Made by a program: the position numbers and the translations under genes. The notes beneath the pieces were generated by a model, which worked only from the letters and a program-made list of their open reading frames with translations, did not search any database and was not told where the DNA came from. This document shows, piece by piece, positions 41,441 through 52,100 of a DNA stretch of 64,000 nt. Each line of letters opens with the position of its first letter. Position 1 is the stretch's first letter. The DNA is from Lentibacillus populi. Its GTDB lineage: Bacteria; Bacillota; Bacilli; Bacillales; Amphibacillaceae. The stretch covers positions 41,739 through 105,738 of the forward strand of contig BMJD01000009.1 of the NCBI GenBank assembly GCA_014642895.1, given 5' to 3'.

Positions 41441-41866
41441 ATGATTGAAAAAGAGATTCGAGAATTGCTTCATAGCATTGCAGTGAAGTCCCGAAAAGAA
41501 TATGCGAGCAAATTTCGTGATGTGGATCTGTATATAGGACAGGAAACGGCTCTGTGTCATCTTTGGCAGGGGGATGGGATCACGCAGTCTCAATTACGTG
41601 ACAAAATGGGGTGTAAATCATCCACTGTCAGTAATATGCTGCGAAAGCTTGAACAGGATCAGATTATTTACCGAGAGCAGGAACAGGAGGATGGAAGGAT
41701 CTACAAGGTGTTTCTGACGGAAAAAGGGAAGAATTTGCGGGTACCAGTAACAGCAATCTGGGAAGCGCAACAGAAAAAAATGCTAAATGGAATTCTGCCA
41801 GAAGAATTATTATTGATGCGGCGACTTTTGAAGCAGATGGAAGCGAATCTTTTTAAAGGGGATTAA
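41441..41866 (+). CDS. MarR-family transcriptional regulator
   Basis: 141 residues with the MarR winged helix: TQSQLRDKMGCKSSTVSNMLRKLEQDQIIYREQ holds the recognition helix and DGRIYKVFLTEKGK the wing. The terminal helices that make the dimer are present. ATG 41441 is preceded by GGGAGAGG. Divergent arrangement with the LLM monooxygenase suggests that it represses that gene and itself and is released by a small ligand or an oxidant; it has one Cys (in DKMGCKSS) in the recognition-helix region that might be redox-sensitive. Confidence 0.92.
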   Translation: MIEKEIRELLHSIAVKSRKEYASKFRDVDLYIGQETALCHLWQGDGITQSQLRDKMGCKSSTVSNMLRKLEQDQIIYREQEQEDGRIYKVFLTEKGKNLRVPVTAIWEAQQKKMLNGILPEELLLMRRLLKQMEANLFKGD

Positions 41867-42254
41867 GGGATCAGGTACTTATTCCTTTAGCAAACACTGT
41901 GGCAGGTTATGTGTAACGAATTATTTGGTAATTCAATGGTGACTATAGTTAAAGAACATGAATTTTATTTATTGCTGATGTTAAGGCGATTTTTTTCGCA
42001 AATGCTTTTCTTCTGCTATTTAATCCTTTGAACCAAGAAGAACGGGTGGTACAAAAATTCCTTAAGACATGCATCAACCGTTCAACGGAAGTTATTAACT
42101 ATTTTAAATATGTAAGGAACCAGCCGGAACTAAACAAAGGGTTGGTTCTTTTAATTAGCTGATAAAAAGATTGAGATAAAGAGATAATATTACTTGTCAG
42201 ATATATCTATTACAACAGATGATCACTTGAATTAACATAAAAAATTGGAATACT
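41867..42254. other. Intergenic region with a terminator-like hairpin
   Basis: GAACCAGCC (42117-42125) can pair with GGTTGGTTC (42140-42148), followed by TTTTAATT, giving a plausible plus-strand terminator. A frame at 41976-42160 (IADVKAIFFANAFLLLFNPL onward) lacks a start and a ribosome binding site and is judged non-coding or decayed. Nothing else is evident. Confidence 0.5.
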
Positions 42255-42278
42255 AATTTTCCTAAGGGTAGGAAAATT
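42255..42278. promoter_or_regulatory. Perfect 10-bp-arm palindrome upstream of the PRD regulator
   Basis: AATTTTCCTA (42255-42264) and TAGGAAAATT (42269-42278) flank AGGG. The site is 64 bases upstream of the regulator start. Likely an operator for the adjacent PTS regulator; no T-run, so it is not a terminator. Confidence 0.55.
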
Positions 42279-42341
42279 TACTGATATAGCGCTTACCATA
42301 GTTGTATTTTAAAATAAAGACATAGAAAGGTTGTGGTTTGT

Positions 42342-44186
42342 TTGCATAAAAAGCATAATCAATTAATTGACTTTCTATTGAACCAAAACGGAGAGTATGT
42401 GTCCGCTACAACGTTAGCTGAAATATTGAATGTGACTGATCGCACAATTAGAAACTATATTAAGGACATTAACGATAACTCCAGTGACGTTGTCATCACC
42501 TCATCACCCGAGGGGTATGCGATTATCACAGACAATAGCGAAGAGAGGTTAGGATCCAATGAAAAAGAGTTAGAAGAAGCACTCTTGGAGTTTGAAATTA
42601 TTCAGTTCTTAATGAATGAAAATGACTACACTGCTTATGATGAAATTGCCGATAAATTCTTTTATTCACCACAGACAATTCGAAGCCGTATCCAGAATCT
42701 TGCAGCGAACATTCATGCTTTAGGTATTGATGTCGCCATCGATACAAAAGTTTTTAAAGGTATTAAATTGACCGGGACAGAAATACAAAAAAGAATTCTA
42801 TTAGAAAGCTTCTTTACATCCATTTCTGTTAAGAAGGAAATGTACAAGGATTTTGTAGTAAATGGTTTCCGTTCATGGGTAGATATGGAAGTGGTTGAAA
42901 ACGTTTTTAAAATTGTTGATCAAATCAATATAGAACATCAACTAAATCTGGAATTCTCGATGTACAAGAAAATTGCGATTCAATTAATTATCATCATTCA
43001 TCAAATAAACCACCACCATCTAGTTAACATGGAAGATACAGAACTAACTAATTTAAGGCGTTTTAAAGAGTTCGAAGTCGAAGAAGCCTTTCGGTCAAAG
43101 TTACATGATTATGTAAAAATGACGGATGATGAAGCGATTTTTTTGGTCAATTATTTGATATCGTTACAACTGGATTTGGATAAATCAATAATCGAGAATA
43201 AGGACCAAGAAATTGTAAGTAAAATAGAAGCCATTTTACTTCAAGTAGAACAAGTCTACCATGTACCTATTTATTCAACAAAGCGTTTTAGAAATAACAT
43301 TGCAAATCACATTTATCGAATTATCTATCCCGCATCACATAACTTGCTTATTTATAATCCATTTGTAAAAGAAACGAAGTCGGAATACTTTTTTTCATTT
43401 AGTATTGCTTCGAATATCGCTTTACAAATTGAGAAGGCGTTTCTTGTGGAAATTCAAGACAGTGAAATTGCTTATTTAGCCTATCATATTCAAGTTATTC
43501 TTGATTCGCAAGATAAGAAGAAAATAAAAACAATTATTCTTTATAGCAGAAGCTATGAGCGGACAAAGCTTCTTGCTGCTAAAATAGCAACGTACTTTGA
43601 TGAACTTGAAATTTGTAAAATAGAAAAATATTCTGCGGACTATGTTTTTGATCATTCCTATTTATACATTGGAATAAACCTGGCAGACACACCACAAACC
43701 ACAGCAAATTTTATGATGATCCAAAGCGGCTTTCAAAGTAGTGATATAAAGAAAATTAGATTCTTTCTTGAAGCACAAAATTCAATCATTGAGCAGGCAG
43801 CTATTCACTGGATTCATGCAAAAAGTCCTGAGGAAGCTATTCTCCATCTGCTTTCACTAAATAATCAAGAGCATTTTTATGAACCTATTATGAAAAGAGA
43901 GCGGATTTCTTATACTTCAATAGGCAATTTAATGGCTATACCTCATCCTTATTTTGAAAAGGAAGGATATAAAGAGAAAGTCATTATTGGGGTTAATAAG
44001 CAAGCGATAAAATGGGGAAATGAACTCGTTCAACTGATCATTATTTACATTCCATCTTCAGATATTGAACGAAATGAATACGCCTTTACCGAATTCTTTC
44101 AAAAAACCAAGAACATCGAAAATGTAAGAGAACTTGTTCATGCTGCAACAGATAAAGAATTTAAAGATATTTGGAATCAGATATAA
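42342..44186 (+). CDS. PRD-domain PTS-dependent transcriptional regulator (BglG/MtlR-like activator)
   Basis: About 614 residues. Domains in order: helix-turn-helix (about 5-60, VSATTLAEILNVTDRTIRNYIKDI), a second HTH/Mga-like part (about 85-150), two PTS regulation domains (about 175-390) containing conserved His residues, an EIIB-like segment (about 390-480) and a C-terminal EIIA-like part with IPHPYF holding a possible phosphorylated His. Phosphorylation by the PTS tunes its activity. It precedes, on the same strand, a ketose-bisphosphate aldolase and a fructose-type PTS, its likely targets. TTG 42342 is favoured over GTG 42333, which is only 2 bases from GAAAGG. Confidence 0.87.
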   Translation: MHKKHNQLIDFLLNQNGEYVSATTLAEILNVTDRTIRNYIKDINDNSSDVVITSSPEGYAIITDNSEERLGSNEKELEEALLEFEIIQFLMNENDYTAYDEIADKFFYSPQTIRSRIQNLAANIHALGIDVAIDTKVFKGIKLTGTEIQKRILLESFFTSISVKKEMYKDFVVNGFRSWVDMEVVENVFKIVDQINIEHQLNLEFSMYKKIAIQLIIIIHQINHHHLVNMEDTELTNLRRFKEFEVEEAFRSKLHDYVKMTDDEAIFLVNYLISLQLDLDKSIIENKDQEIVSKIEAILLQVEQVYHVPIYSTKRFRNNIANHIYRIIYPASHNLLIYNPFVKETKSEYFFSFSIASNIALQIEKAFLVEIQDSEIAYLAYHIQVILDSQDKKKIKTIILYSRSYERTKLLAAKIATYFDELEICKIEKYSADYVFDHSYLYIGINLADTPQTTANFMMIQSGFQSSDIKKIRFFLEAQNSIIEQAAIHWIHAKSPEEAILHLLSLNNQEHFYEPIMKRERISYTSIGNLMAIPHPYFEKEGYKEKVIIGVNKQAIKWGNELVQLIIIYIPSSDIERNEYAFTEFFQKTKNIENVRELVHAATDKEFKDIWNQI

Positions 44187-44204
44187 AACGAGGAGAGATG
44201 AAAA

Positions 44205-45074
44205 ATGTTAATGAATATGAAAGAACTATTAGAAGTAGCGTACAAACATAATTTTGCGGTAGGTTCCTTTAACGTGGCAAATAGTGAGTTTGTAAGAGTT
44301 GTTATTGAATCTGCTGAGGAAAAAAATGCACCAGCTATCATCCAAATTCACCCGAATGAGCTTGAGTTAGTTGGAGATGATTTTATTGCATATGTTCGAG
44401 AAAAATGTAAAAACACAAAGGTGCCTATGGCTATTCATCTAGATCATGGCTCATCTGTAAAAGATGTGATGAGAGCTATTAGAAATGGTTACACGTCGGT
44501 TATGATCGATGCTTCACACGCTTCATTTGAAGATAACATATCCATTACGAAGGAAGTTGTCAAACTTGCACATGACGTGAATGTGTCGGTAGAAGCTGAA
44601 TTAGGAACGATCGGATCAAATGAAGGAAGCTCTGAAGCCGGTGCTGATGAAATATTATATACGGATGCAAACGATGCAAAAAGATTTGTTGAAGAAACAG
44701 ATATCGATACATTGGCCGTCGCAATTGGAACATCACATGGACAGTATAAACATGCTGGAAAACCAGAGTTAAAACTGGATTTGCTTGCTGAAATAAACCA
44801 AAAGGTCGGTATTCCTCTTGTTCTTCATGGAGGAAGTGATAATAAAGATGAGGAAATTTCTCAAACGTACCTTCACGGTGTAGCAAAAATCAATTTATCA
44901 ACGGATATGAAAAGTGCTTTCTTCCAGGAGATGCGTCGTTTCTTGACTGATAATCGCGGGGCATATGAGCCGGATGTCATTATGCCAAGTGCCAGAAAAG
45001 CAGCACAAGAAATAGTAAAACAAAAAATGGACCTATTCAACTCAACAAATAAAGCAAATTTCTATTTTAATTAA
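44205..45074 (+). CDS. Class II ketose-bisphosphate aldolase (fructose/tagatose-bisphosphate type)
   Basis: 289-residue zinc aldolase. Metal-binding and catalytic motifs: IHLDHGSSVKDV (Asp and His), VEAELGTIGSNEG (Glu), AVAIGTSHGQYK and LVLHGGSDNKDEE (His), then KINLSTDMK. It cleaves a ketose phosphate to DHAP plus an aldehyde. GAGGAGAG precedes ATG 44205. Encoded between the PRD regulator and a fructose-type PTS, it probably acts on the PTS product. No 1-phosphofructokinase gene is present, so a ketose 1-phosphate could be the direct substrate. Confidence 0.9.
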   Translation: MLMNMKELLEVAYKHNFAVGSFNVANSEFVRVVIESAEEKNAPAIIQIHPNELELVGDDFIAYVREKCKNTKVPMAIHLDHGSSVKDVMRAIRNGYTSVMIDASHASFEDNISITKEVVKLAHDVNVSVEAELGTIGSNEGSSEAGADEILYTDANDAKRFVEETDIDTLAVAIGTSHGQYKHAGKPELKLDLLAEINQKVGIPLVLHGGSDNKDEEISQTYLHGVAKINLSTDMKSAFFQEMRRFLTDNRGAYEPDVIMPSARKAAQEIVKQKMDLFNSTNKANFYFN

Positions 45075-45109
45075 CCGAAATGACAAAACGTTTACAGGGA
45101 GGGAATAAG

Positions 45110-47011
45110 ATGGAACTCGTAGATATTCTAACCCAGGATAATATTATTTTGAATCTTAAAGGGAATAATCAAGCGGCTGTCATTGATGAGTTGGTAAATA
45201 AATTAGCTGAAAACCAGCTCACCAATGACGCTGAACGATTCAAAAAAGCAATTTACAAAAGGGAGAATGAAATTTCAACTGCTGTAGGTTATGGAGTAGC
45301 CATTCCTCACGCACAATCTGAATCTGTGACCAAACCCACTATTATAATGGGGAGAACATTGCCAGGAATTGATTACGGTGGTCAACATACCAATTTAATT
45401 TTTATGATTGCAGCACCGGAAAATGCTTCAAATGAACACTTATCACTTTTGTCTCAACTGTCAACTTTCTTAATGAGTGAAACATTTAGAGCAAAGTTAA
45501 TTGTAGCGACATCAGAGGCTGAGGTTATAAAAGCTATCCAGGAACAAGAAAAATTACAAGAACCAACTTCTGATGAGGAATCTGTTTCTGGAAAATATTT
45601 AGTCGGAATAACCGCATGTATGACTGGAATCGCACACACGTATATGGCTGCAGAATCTTTAAAAGAAGCTGCTGGAAAACGAGGCATGAAGGTCAAAATT
45701 CAGACCAATGGTGCTAATGGTCCTGAGAACAAGCTTACTGCAGCAGATATCCAGAAGGCAGACGCCATTGTGATAGCGCACGATGTGCAAGTGGATGCCT
45801 CCGTGTTACGAGGTAAACGATATGTTGATGTACCTGTAAAAAAAGCAATTAGTCATGCTGATCAATTAATTGATCAAGCCTTGTCCTATAATATAAAAGA
45901 AAATAATGTTGATGAGCCAGCGATGGAAGACAAGCCGGAGCCAGAAGAAAAATCAGGATTGAATTTTTATAAGCATATTATGAGTGGGGTTTCCTATATG
46001 ATTCCATTCGTCGTTGTCGGAGGAATTTTTATCGCAATTTCCTTCATGTTCGGTATTTATGCGGCAGATCCTGAGAGTGATCAATTTAATGTTTTCGCCC
46101 AATTCTTTAATCAGGTTGGTGGTGAAGCAGCATTTGCATTAATGGTTCCAATCCTGGCTGGATTTATTGGATTTAGTATTGCAGATAAACAAGGACTAGC
46201 CCCGGCAATGATTGGTGGTATGATGGCCAGCATAGGTGGATCTGGTTTCCTTGGCGGAATGATAGCTGGATTTGTAGGTGGTTTTGCTGCGAAGTTTATT
46301 GGCAAATCTATGGCTAAAATACCAAAGTCCTTCCAGGGATTAGTTTCTGTTTTAATTGTTCCTTTAATAAGTACATTTATTGTTAGTGCTTTCATGTTCT
46401 TTGTATTAAATACGCCAATGTCCATGCTAAATGAATTTTTGGAGGGCTGGTTAAAAGGTCTTACTGGAATTAATGCAGCTATTCTTGGAGCTTTGTTAGC
46501 TGGAATGATGGCTTCTGATATGGGCGGACCGATTAATAAAACGGCTTCTGCTTTCGGTTTAGCAATGTTTGCTGCAAACATTTTTGAACCATCAGCTGCT
46601 TTAATGGTTGGCGGAATGGTACCTCCGATTGGCATTGCGCTTGCCACAACAATCTTTAAAAACAGATTTACTATTCAAGAAGCGGAAGCAGGAAAAGCAA
46701 GTTATGTACTAGGAGCAAGCTTTATTACAGAAGGCGCGATTCCTTTTGCTGCTGCAGATCCATTAAGGATAATTCCTGCAAATATAATCGGTGCGGCAGT
46801 AGGTGGGGCATTGTGTATGGCAATGGATATTTCATTAAAGGCACCTCATGGTGGAATCTTTGTTATCCCTATTGCCAGCAATAAACCATTATTGTACATT
46901 GGATGTATACTTCTAGGCTCTTTCATTACCTGCTTAATTATTGGCTTTTTGAAAAAACCTCTGTCTGAGAAAGAAAGAAACAATGCAAAACAAATGAGTA
47001 ATATTATTTAA
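45110..47011 (+). CDS. PTS fructose-type transporter EIIABC (fused)
   Basis: 633-residue fused permease. EIIA covers about 1-150 (active His in VAIPHAQSES), EIIB about 160-260 (active Cys in GITACMTGIAHTYMAAE) and EIIC about 290-625 with about eight to ten membrane segments (starting HIMSGVSYMIPFVVVGGIF; GPINKTASAFG is a conserved loop). It imports and phosphorylates fructose or a fructose-like ketose. The frame is open to 45080, but ATG 45110 follows GGGAGGG and gives a proper EIIA start. Last gene of the operon, followed by a strong terminator. Confidence 0.93.
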   Translation: MELVDILTQDNIILNLKGNNQAAVIDELVNKLAENQLTNDAERFKKAIYKRENEISTAVGYGVAIPHAQSESVTKPTIIMGRTLPGIDYGGQHTNLIFMIAAPENASNEHLSLLSQLSTFLMSETFRAKLIVATSEAEVIKAIQEQEKLQEPTSDEESVSGKYLVGITACMTGIAHTYMAAESLKEAAGKRGMKVKIQTNGANGPENKLTAADIQKADAIVIAHDVQVDASVLRGKRYVDVPVKKAISHADQLIDQALSYNIKENNVDEPAMEDKPEPEEKSGLNFYKHIMSGVSYMIPFVVVGGIFIAISFMFGIYAADPESDQFNVFAQFFNQVGGEAAFALMVPILAGFIGFSIADKQGLAPAMIGGMMASIGGSGFLGGMIAGFVGGFAAKFIGKSMAKIPKSFQGLVSVLIVPLISTFIVSAFMFFVLNTPMSMLNEFLEGWLKGLTGINAAILGALLAGMMASDMGGPINKTASAFGLAMFAANIFEPSAALMVGGMVPPIGIALATTIFKNRFTIQEAEAGKASYVLGASFITEGAIPFAAADPLRIIPANIIGAAVGGALCMAMDISLKAPHGGIFVIPIASNKPLLYIGCILLGSFITCLIIGFLKKPLSEKERNNAKQMSNII

Positions 47012-47063
47012 AAAACTTCCATATATTTTTTGTTAGAGATGAATGTGTTAATAAAGTAAAGTG

Positions 47064-47110
47064 ACTCCCTTAAAAAAGTAATGACAGAAACTTTTTAAGG
47101 GAGTATTTTT
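47064..47110 (+). terminator. Rho-independent terminator of the PRD/aldolase/PTS operon
   Basis: Arms 47064-47079 and 47090-47104 form a 15-bp stem with one bulged A and a 10-base loop, then ATTTTTA. Confidence 0.85.
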
Positions 47111-47171
47111 ATGCTTATCGATTTAATCCTCAGGAAGCCCATTTCAAATGCTCCCAGATGATTCAAAGCGT

Positions 47172-47210
47172 GCAAAAAACGGCAACTAAGCGCTTTTTGC
47201 GGGTTTATTT
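47172..47210. terminator. Second terminator-like hairpin, between convergent genes
   Basis: GCAAAAAACG (47172-47181) pairs with CGCTTTTTGC (47191-47200) with one mismatch; GGGTTTATTTATTT follows on the plus strand. It lies downstream of fda on the minus strand and may serve both directions. Confidence 0.55.
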
Positions 47211-47261
47211 ATTTAAACACTGTACGGAATTTCCAGGATGCTTCCCTAAATCCCGTATAAT

Positions 47262-48146
47262 CTAAACGGAAGCCTCATAAATAGATTTCACTGCCGCCTC
47301 AAGCGCAGCATTAAATTCTTCATCCGTTTGGCTGACATTCAAATCCTGACTTAACGCTCTTGAAAAGCTGGCAATCAGCCCATCATTCTCTTTTAGCTTT
47401 TCATTCGCTTCGTCTCTCGAATAACCGCCGGAAAGGGCAACAACACGAATTACATTTGGATGTTCGATTAACGTTTTGTAGGTGTTTGCCTGCGTAGGAA
47501 TCGATAATTTTAGCATTACGTGCTCATTCTCATTTAAATTATTTAGATGGCGCAGGATTTCCGCTTTTAATAGCTCTTCGCATTTTTCTTTTTCCGGGCT
47601 GTTAATATCTACTTCCGGTTCAATAATTGGCACAAGTCCGGCAGCGATAATCTGTTTGCCGATTTCGAATTGCTGATCGACTACATCCTTGATGCCTTCC
47701 GGGTTGGCCTCTTTAATAACGGAGCGCATTTTTGTACCAAAGATATGGCGTTCATTTGCACGTTTAAGTGTTTCGGTAAGGTCGGGGATCGGCTTCATCA
47801 GCTGTACGCCATTAGATTCTTCTGCAAGGCCTTTGTCCACTTTTAAAAAAGGGACAATGCCTTTCTTTTCAGTCAGATAATCGCCGGTGTACAATCCCTC
47901 AATTTCACGGTCCATCGTTTGTTCAAAAAGAATTGCACCCAAAATATAATTGGAATCGAAAGCAGGCGATGTAATAATCCGTGTCCGCATTTCATGAACT
48001 AAATCGAACATTTCATCCTCGTTTGCATACGCATCATCTGTGACTCCGTAAGCGGCTAATGCTTTTGGCGTACTGCCGCCACTTTGATCCAGTGCTGCAA
48101 TAAACCCTTTTCCGTTTTTCATTTTTTCAAATTGACTTTGTTGCAT
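47262..48146 (-). CDS. fda: Class I fructose-bisphosphate aldolase
   Basis: 294-residue Schiff-base aldolase of the staphylococcal Fda type: [29 protein letters not shown] at the N-terminus (two blocks), [13 protein letters not shown], and the active-site lysine candidate in [11 protein letters not shown], then [13 protein letters not shown]. It reversibly cleaves fructose 1,6-bisphosphate in glycolysis and needs no metal. The frame extends upstream to 48197, but AGGAGTG supports the ATG at 48146. It is convergent with the PTS operon. The leader and first codons are duplicated at 40078-40208. Confidence 0.93.
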   Translation of the reverse strand: MQQSQFEKMKNGKGFIAALDQSGGSTPKALAAYGVTDDAYANEDEMFDLVHEMRTRIITSPAFDSNYILGAILFEQTMDREIEGLYTGDYLTEKKGIVPFLKVDKGLAEESNGVQLMKPIPDLTETLKRANERHIFGTKMRSVIKEANPEGIKDVVDQQFEIGKQIIAAGLVPIIEPEVDINSPEKEKCEELLKAEILRHLNNLNENEHVMLKLSIPTQANTYKTLIEHPNVIRVVALSGGYSRDEANEKLKENDGLIASFSRALSQDLNVSQTDEEFNAALEAAVKSIYEASV

Positions 48147-48282
48147 TATTTTCACTCCTCTACGTAATAGTGCCAGCTTTATTACCATGGAAAACATCCT
48201 TCATACTCAATTGTAGCACTAATGGTAAAAACGTTATAGTTATGCGCATAGATATTTTACCTATGCAATAATTTCTTTTTTA

Positions 48283-48540
48283 TCAGCTGTCATCGCCTGC
48301 TGGGCCAATAACGACCTGTTTCCCTCTTGCATGTCTTGTTTCCGTCTTTTTTAGCACATCCACAGCTTGTTCAAATGGATATTTACTTAATAACCAGCTG
48401 GGATATGTTTTTCTGTTTTACCAAAATAAAAGTTGGGCAACATCCTTCTGTGTTTCTTGGGAGGCGACCTATTTGCTGTACGATAATATGCTTAGGCATC
48501 CTCCAAAGAAATCCTATTACCTTTTGAAGCCACCTATGTT
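48283..48540 (-). pseudogene. Relic of a zinc-type alcohol dehydrogenase/quinone reductase (C-terminus)
   Basis: On the minus strand YPFEQAVDVLKKTETRHARGKQ and VVIGPAGDDS (stop at 48283-48285) match the C-terminal end of medium-chain dehydrogenases (pattern PFEQA-A----E---GK-V). Just before it, in shifted frames, come fragments such as PKHIIVQQIGRLPRN and ISQLVIK. The rest of the gene is missing. Non-functional. Confidence 0.6.
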
Positions 48541-49149
48541 GATCATCACCAGACTTTTTACCTATGATAAGGCTGTTTTATTTATGATTCGGTACTTTTG
48601 AATCTAGCATATTTATTTAAAACTATATTATATTAAATATGATTGAATATTAAGTCATAACACCTATTAGAAGGAGGTACTCGAGCAGCATTTTTCAAAG
48701 TTTAAGAGACAGGACAGGTTTTTGGAGATAGTTGTCATGGATAGTCGAATCAGTTATCAACACCGTCAACCTTGACAAATTTCCTCATTCCAGAACTGCA
48801 ATCGTATGATGGTTATGAAAAGCGGCATTCATTTTTAATAAAATTATATTTTCATCGATTGCGGATAGGAGAAGGATCCATTTAATGAATCTACCAACTT
48901 TATATTGTTTTTACAATCTATTCATAAAGGATTAAAACCAATTCGTTATGATAAGTTTGAACAGGCAAAACAGGCTGCCTGAGGGCAGTTTAGCAGTACT
49001 TTAAATAAACTGACTGCACTGGATTAAAAAAGAAATACATAACTGGGCTACATGATGCGTTGTCAATGGGGGTGTTTTCAAAAGGTATTGGGAAGAGACT
49101 TTGAATTTAGCTAGATTTTGAGAGACAAATTCGGAAAGGGGAGACACAG
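48541..49149. other. Intergenic region with undefined relics
   Basis: About 600 bases, stops in every frame. A plus-strand fragment near 48885-48981 (FLQSIHKGLKPIRYDKFEQA) looks like decayed coding sequence of unknown family. The ribosome binding site GAAAGGGG of the nuclease gene is at 49134-49141. No clear promoter is identified. Confidence 0.4.
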
Positions 49150-52100
49150 ATGAATTCACCGATCAAAAGAAAATATTACAGCATCATGCTGATTTTTATA
49201 TTAATGGTGAGTATGCTAACACCTGCAGCCCCGATGGGTACATATGCAGCTGCAGCGGACGAGTCATTAACTGTCGGGGAAGCAATTGAAAAGGGTAATG
49301 ATGGCAGTGAACAGACTGTGAAAGGGTACATTGTCGGGTATGTCATTAGTCCTAACAATGTAACGCAAACGGATTTTCGCGAGGATCATAATGTAGCACT
49401 GGCGGATGAGGCTGGCGAAACTGATCCTGATAAAATGCTGTTTGTTCAGCTGACCAAAGATTTTCGCGACACATTCGGGCTGAAGACCAACCCTGATAAT
49501 CTGGGCAAGGAGATTGTTGTCACCGGAACGATGAAAGAATACTTCAACCATAACGGCCTGAAGAACCCAAGTGATGTGAGGTTCACTTCTGAGGAGCCGG
49601 AACAACCGCTTGAACTTCAGTCAATCGCGGAAGTAAGGGCGCAGGCTACGGGTGAAGCCAAAACAAAAGGTGTTGTCACGGCTAAATTAAAAAATACGAT
49701 TCAGATTCAGGATGACACCGCAGCGATTGCTGTACGCCCTGCATCACTCGATGTGCAACTAGGGGACGAAATCACGGTAACCGGCAGTTTGAGAGATTAC
49801 CATGGATTGCTGGAGTTGGATGGCACAACGATTGAAGATAAAACTGCGAATGTAGGTGTTCCTGATCCTTTGACGCTAACTGGTGGTGAACTTGAAAATC
49901 ATCAATCGAAACTTGCTGTCATCAAAAATGTAACGCTTACCGACGTAAATGATGCTGGCGATTGGGCCAACTATACTGCTGAGGATGAAAGTGGGAACAC
50001 GTTTATCGTTCGTGATGAGACAGGCGGGCTAACCCTTGAGGTAGGTGTCACATATGATTCCATTACCGGCATTGTGACACAATTTGATTCGGATCAGCAA
50101 CTTATTCCCCGCAGCCAGTCGGATATTGTTGGCGATAAATCTGCTGTTCAGCCGGTTACCGCAAGCCCTGGACCGGGTACGATTGCAGCAGGTACAGCTG
50201 TCACACTGAAAACAGCTACAGATGGTGCGGCCATTTTTTACACGACAGATGGCAGTGATCCAACGGAAAATGATCAACGTTACAATGGTGCCATCACCGT
50301 CGATGAGGATGTTACGATCAAAGCCATCGCTAAAAAAGATGGTTTAACAGCGAGTAAAACAGCTGAATTTACCTATTCTGTTTATGATCCGGAAGACGGT
50401 GTCATGATTCATGATATTCAGGGAGAAGGTCACGAATCACCGATGGAAGGCATGACTGTTGAGGATGTCGAGGGTATCGTTACGTATACATATGAAATCA
50501 GAGGTTCGAACTATTTTCATATGCAGACACCGGAAGAAGATTATGATGGAAATGAAAAAACATCTGAGGGCATAGTTGTTTACACAGGGAAAGCAGAGGA
50601 TGTTGAAGTAGGTGATCTCGTCAGTGTAACCGGAGAAGTCGATGAATATCATATTGATGGGTATGATGATCGGGCTGAGACGGATCTGCCGGTTACCGAA
50701 ATCAATGCACGTGACGATCAAGGCGACGCTGTTGAAATAATAGAAAGCAACGTTGTATTACCGGAACCTGTCCAGATAACCTCAAGCGATATCCCGGAAG
50801 ACATTATTGGGGAAGGTGGGTTTGATCGTTTTGAACCTGCTGATTATGCGATTGATTACTGGGAAAGCATAGAAGGAATGCGTGTGGAAGTGGCACCATC
50901 CAGGGCAGTTGCACCACAGGAGCATGGGGATCTTGTTGTTGTGACAGACGAATTTATGCCGGAAAACACAACGGACAATGGCGGTATCCGCTTGACCGAG
51001 CAGGGACCAAATGCGCAAACGATCCAGTTTAAGCTGCACCCGAACGGCGAGGCCAGGGATTTTGCCGTCAAAACGGGTGACCAGTTCACGGAGGCCATTG
51101 ATGGTGTTGTCAATTACGGTTATGGCAACTATAAAATTTATAGCGATCTGGACGATGTCGAAGCTGTTTTTTCCGAGGGTGATACACAGCCGGAGCAAAC
51201 GAGCATCGTTAAAGATGAGGACAAGCTGACGGTTGCCACCTATAACGTGGAGAATTTTTCGGCAAACGAAAGCGAGACGTCAGCCCAAAAAGCCACAAAT
51301 ATAGCCCGTGCATTTGTAAGTGATATGAACAGTCCGGATATTGTGGGCATTGTTGAAGTTATGGACAATAATGGACAGGATCAAGGTCCATCAGATGCGG
51401 ATGCTTCCGAAAGCTATGAGCGGCTCATTGCTGAAATCAAAGCTCAGGGCGGACCAGATTACGATTATGCCAATATTGACCCTGAATATAATCAGGATGG
51501 TGGCGCACCGAATGGCAATATTCGTGTCGGGTTTCTTTACAATCCGGAGCGTGTATCATTGATGGACGGTGAGCACGGGACTGCTACGGAAGCAACGGAA
51601 TATCAGGATGGACAATTGACGCTGAATCCGGGGCGTATCGCTCCAGGCGCTGACGCATTTGCCAATACACGTAAGCCGTTGGCGGCACAGTTCAGTTTTA
51701 ATGGGGAAAGTGTTGTTGTCATCGCGAATCATTTGAATTCCAAAACCGGTGATGATGGTGCATTCGGTCAAAACCAGCCGCCTGTATTAAAAAGTGAACA
51801 ACAGCGGCGTGAATTGGCAGCGCTTGTCAATCAGTTTGTTACAGATATCGAAGCGGACAACCCAGATGAAAATGTCATTGTTTTAGGAGATATGAATGAC
51901 TTTGAATTTTCTGAGCCGCTTGAAATCCTTGCTGGCAAGGAATTGACCAACAAAATGATGGATGTGCCGGAAGCGGATCGGTACACATATGTTTATCAAG
52001 GCAATTCACAGGTGCTTGATCATGTTCTCGTTTCAGATCATCTGGCTGCTTCCACTGAGGCTGACGTGCTGCATGTGAATGCAGATTTTACCGATATGCA

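Noticed and set aside
41976..42160. Possible small gene reading IADVKAIFFANAFLL
   Set aside because: No start codon with ribosome binding site; its end forms the terminator hairpin at 42117-42148.
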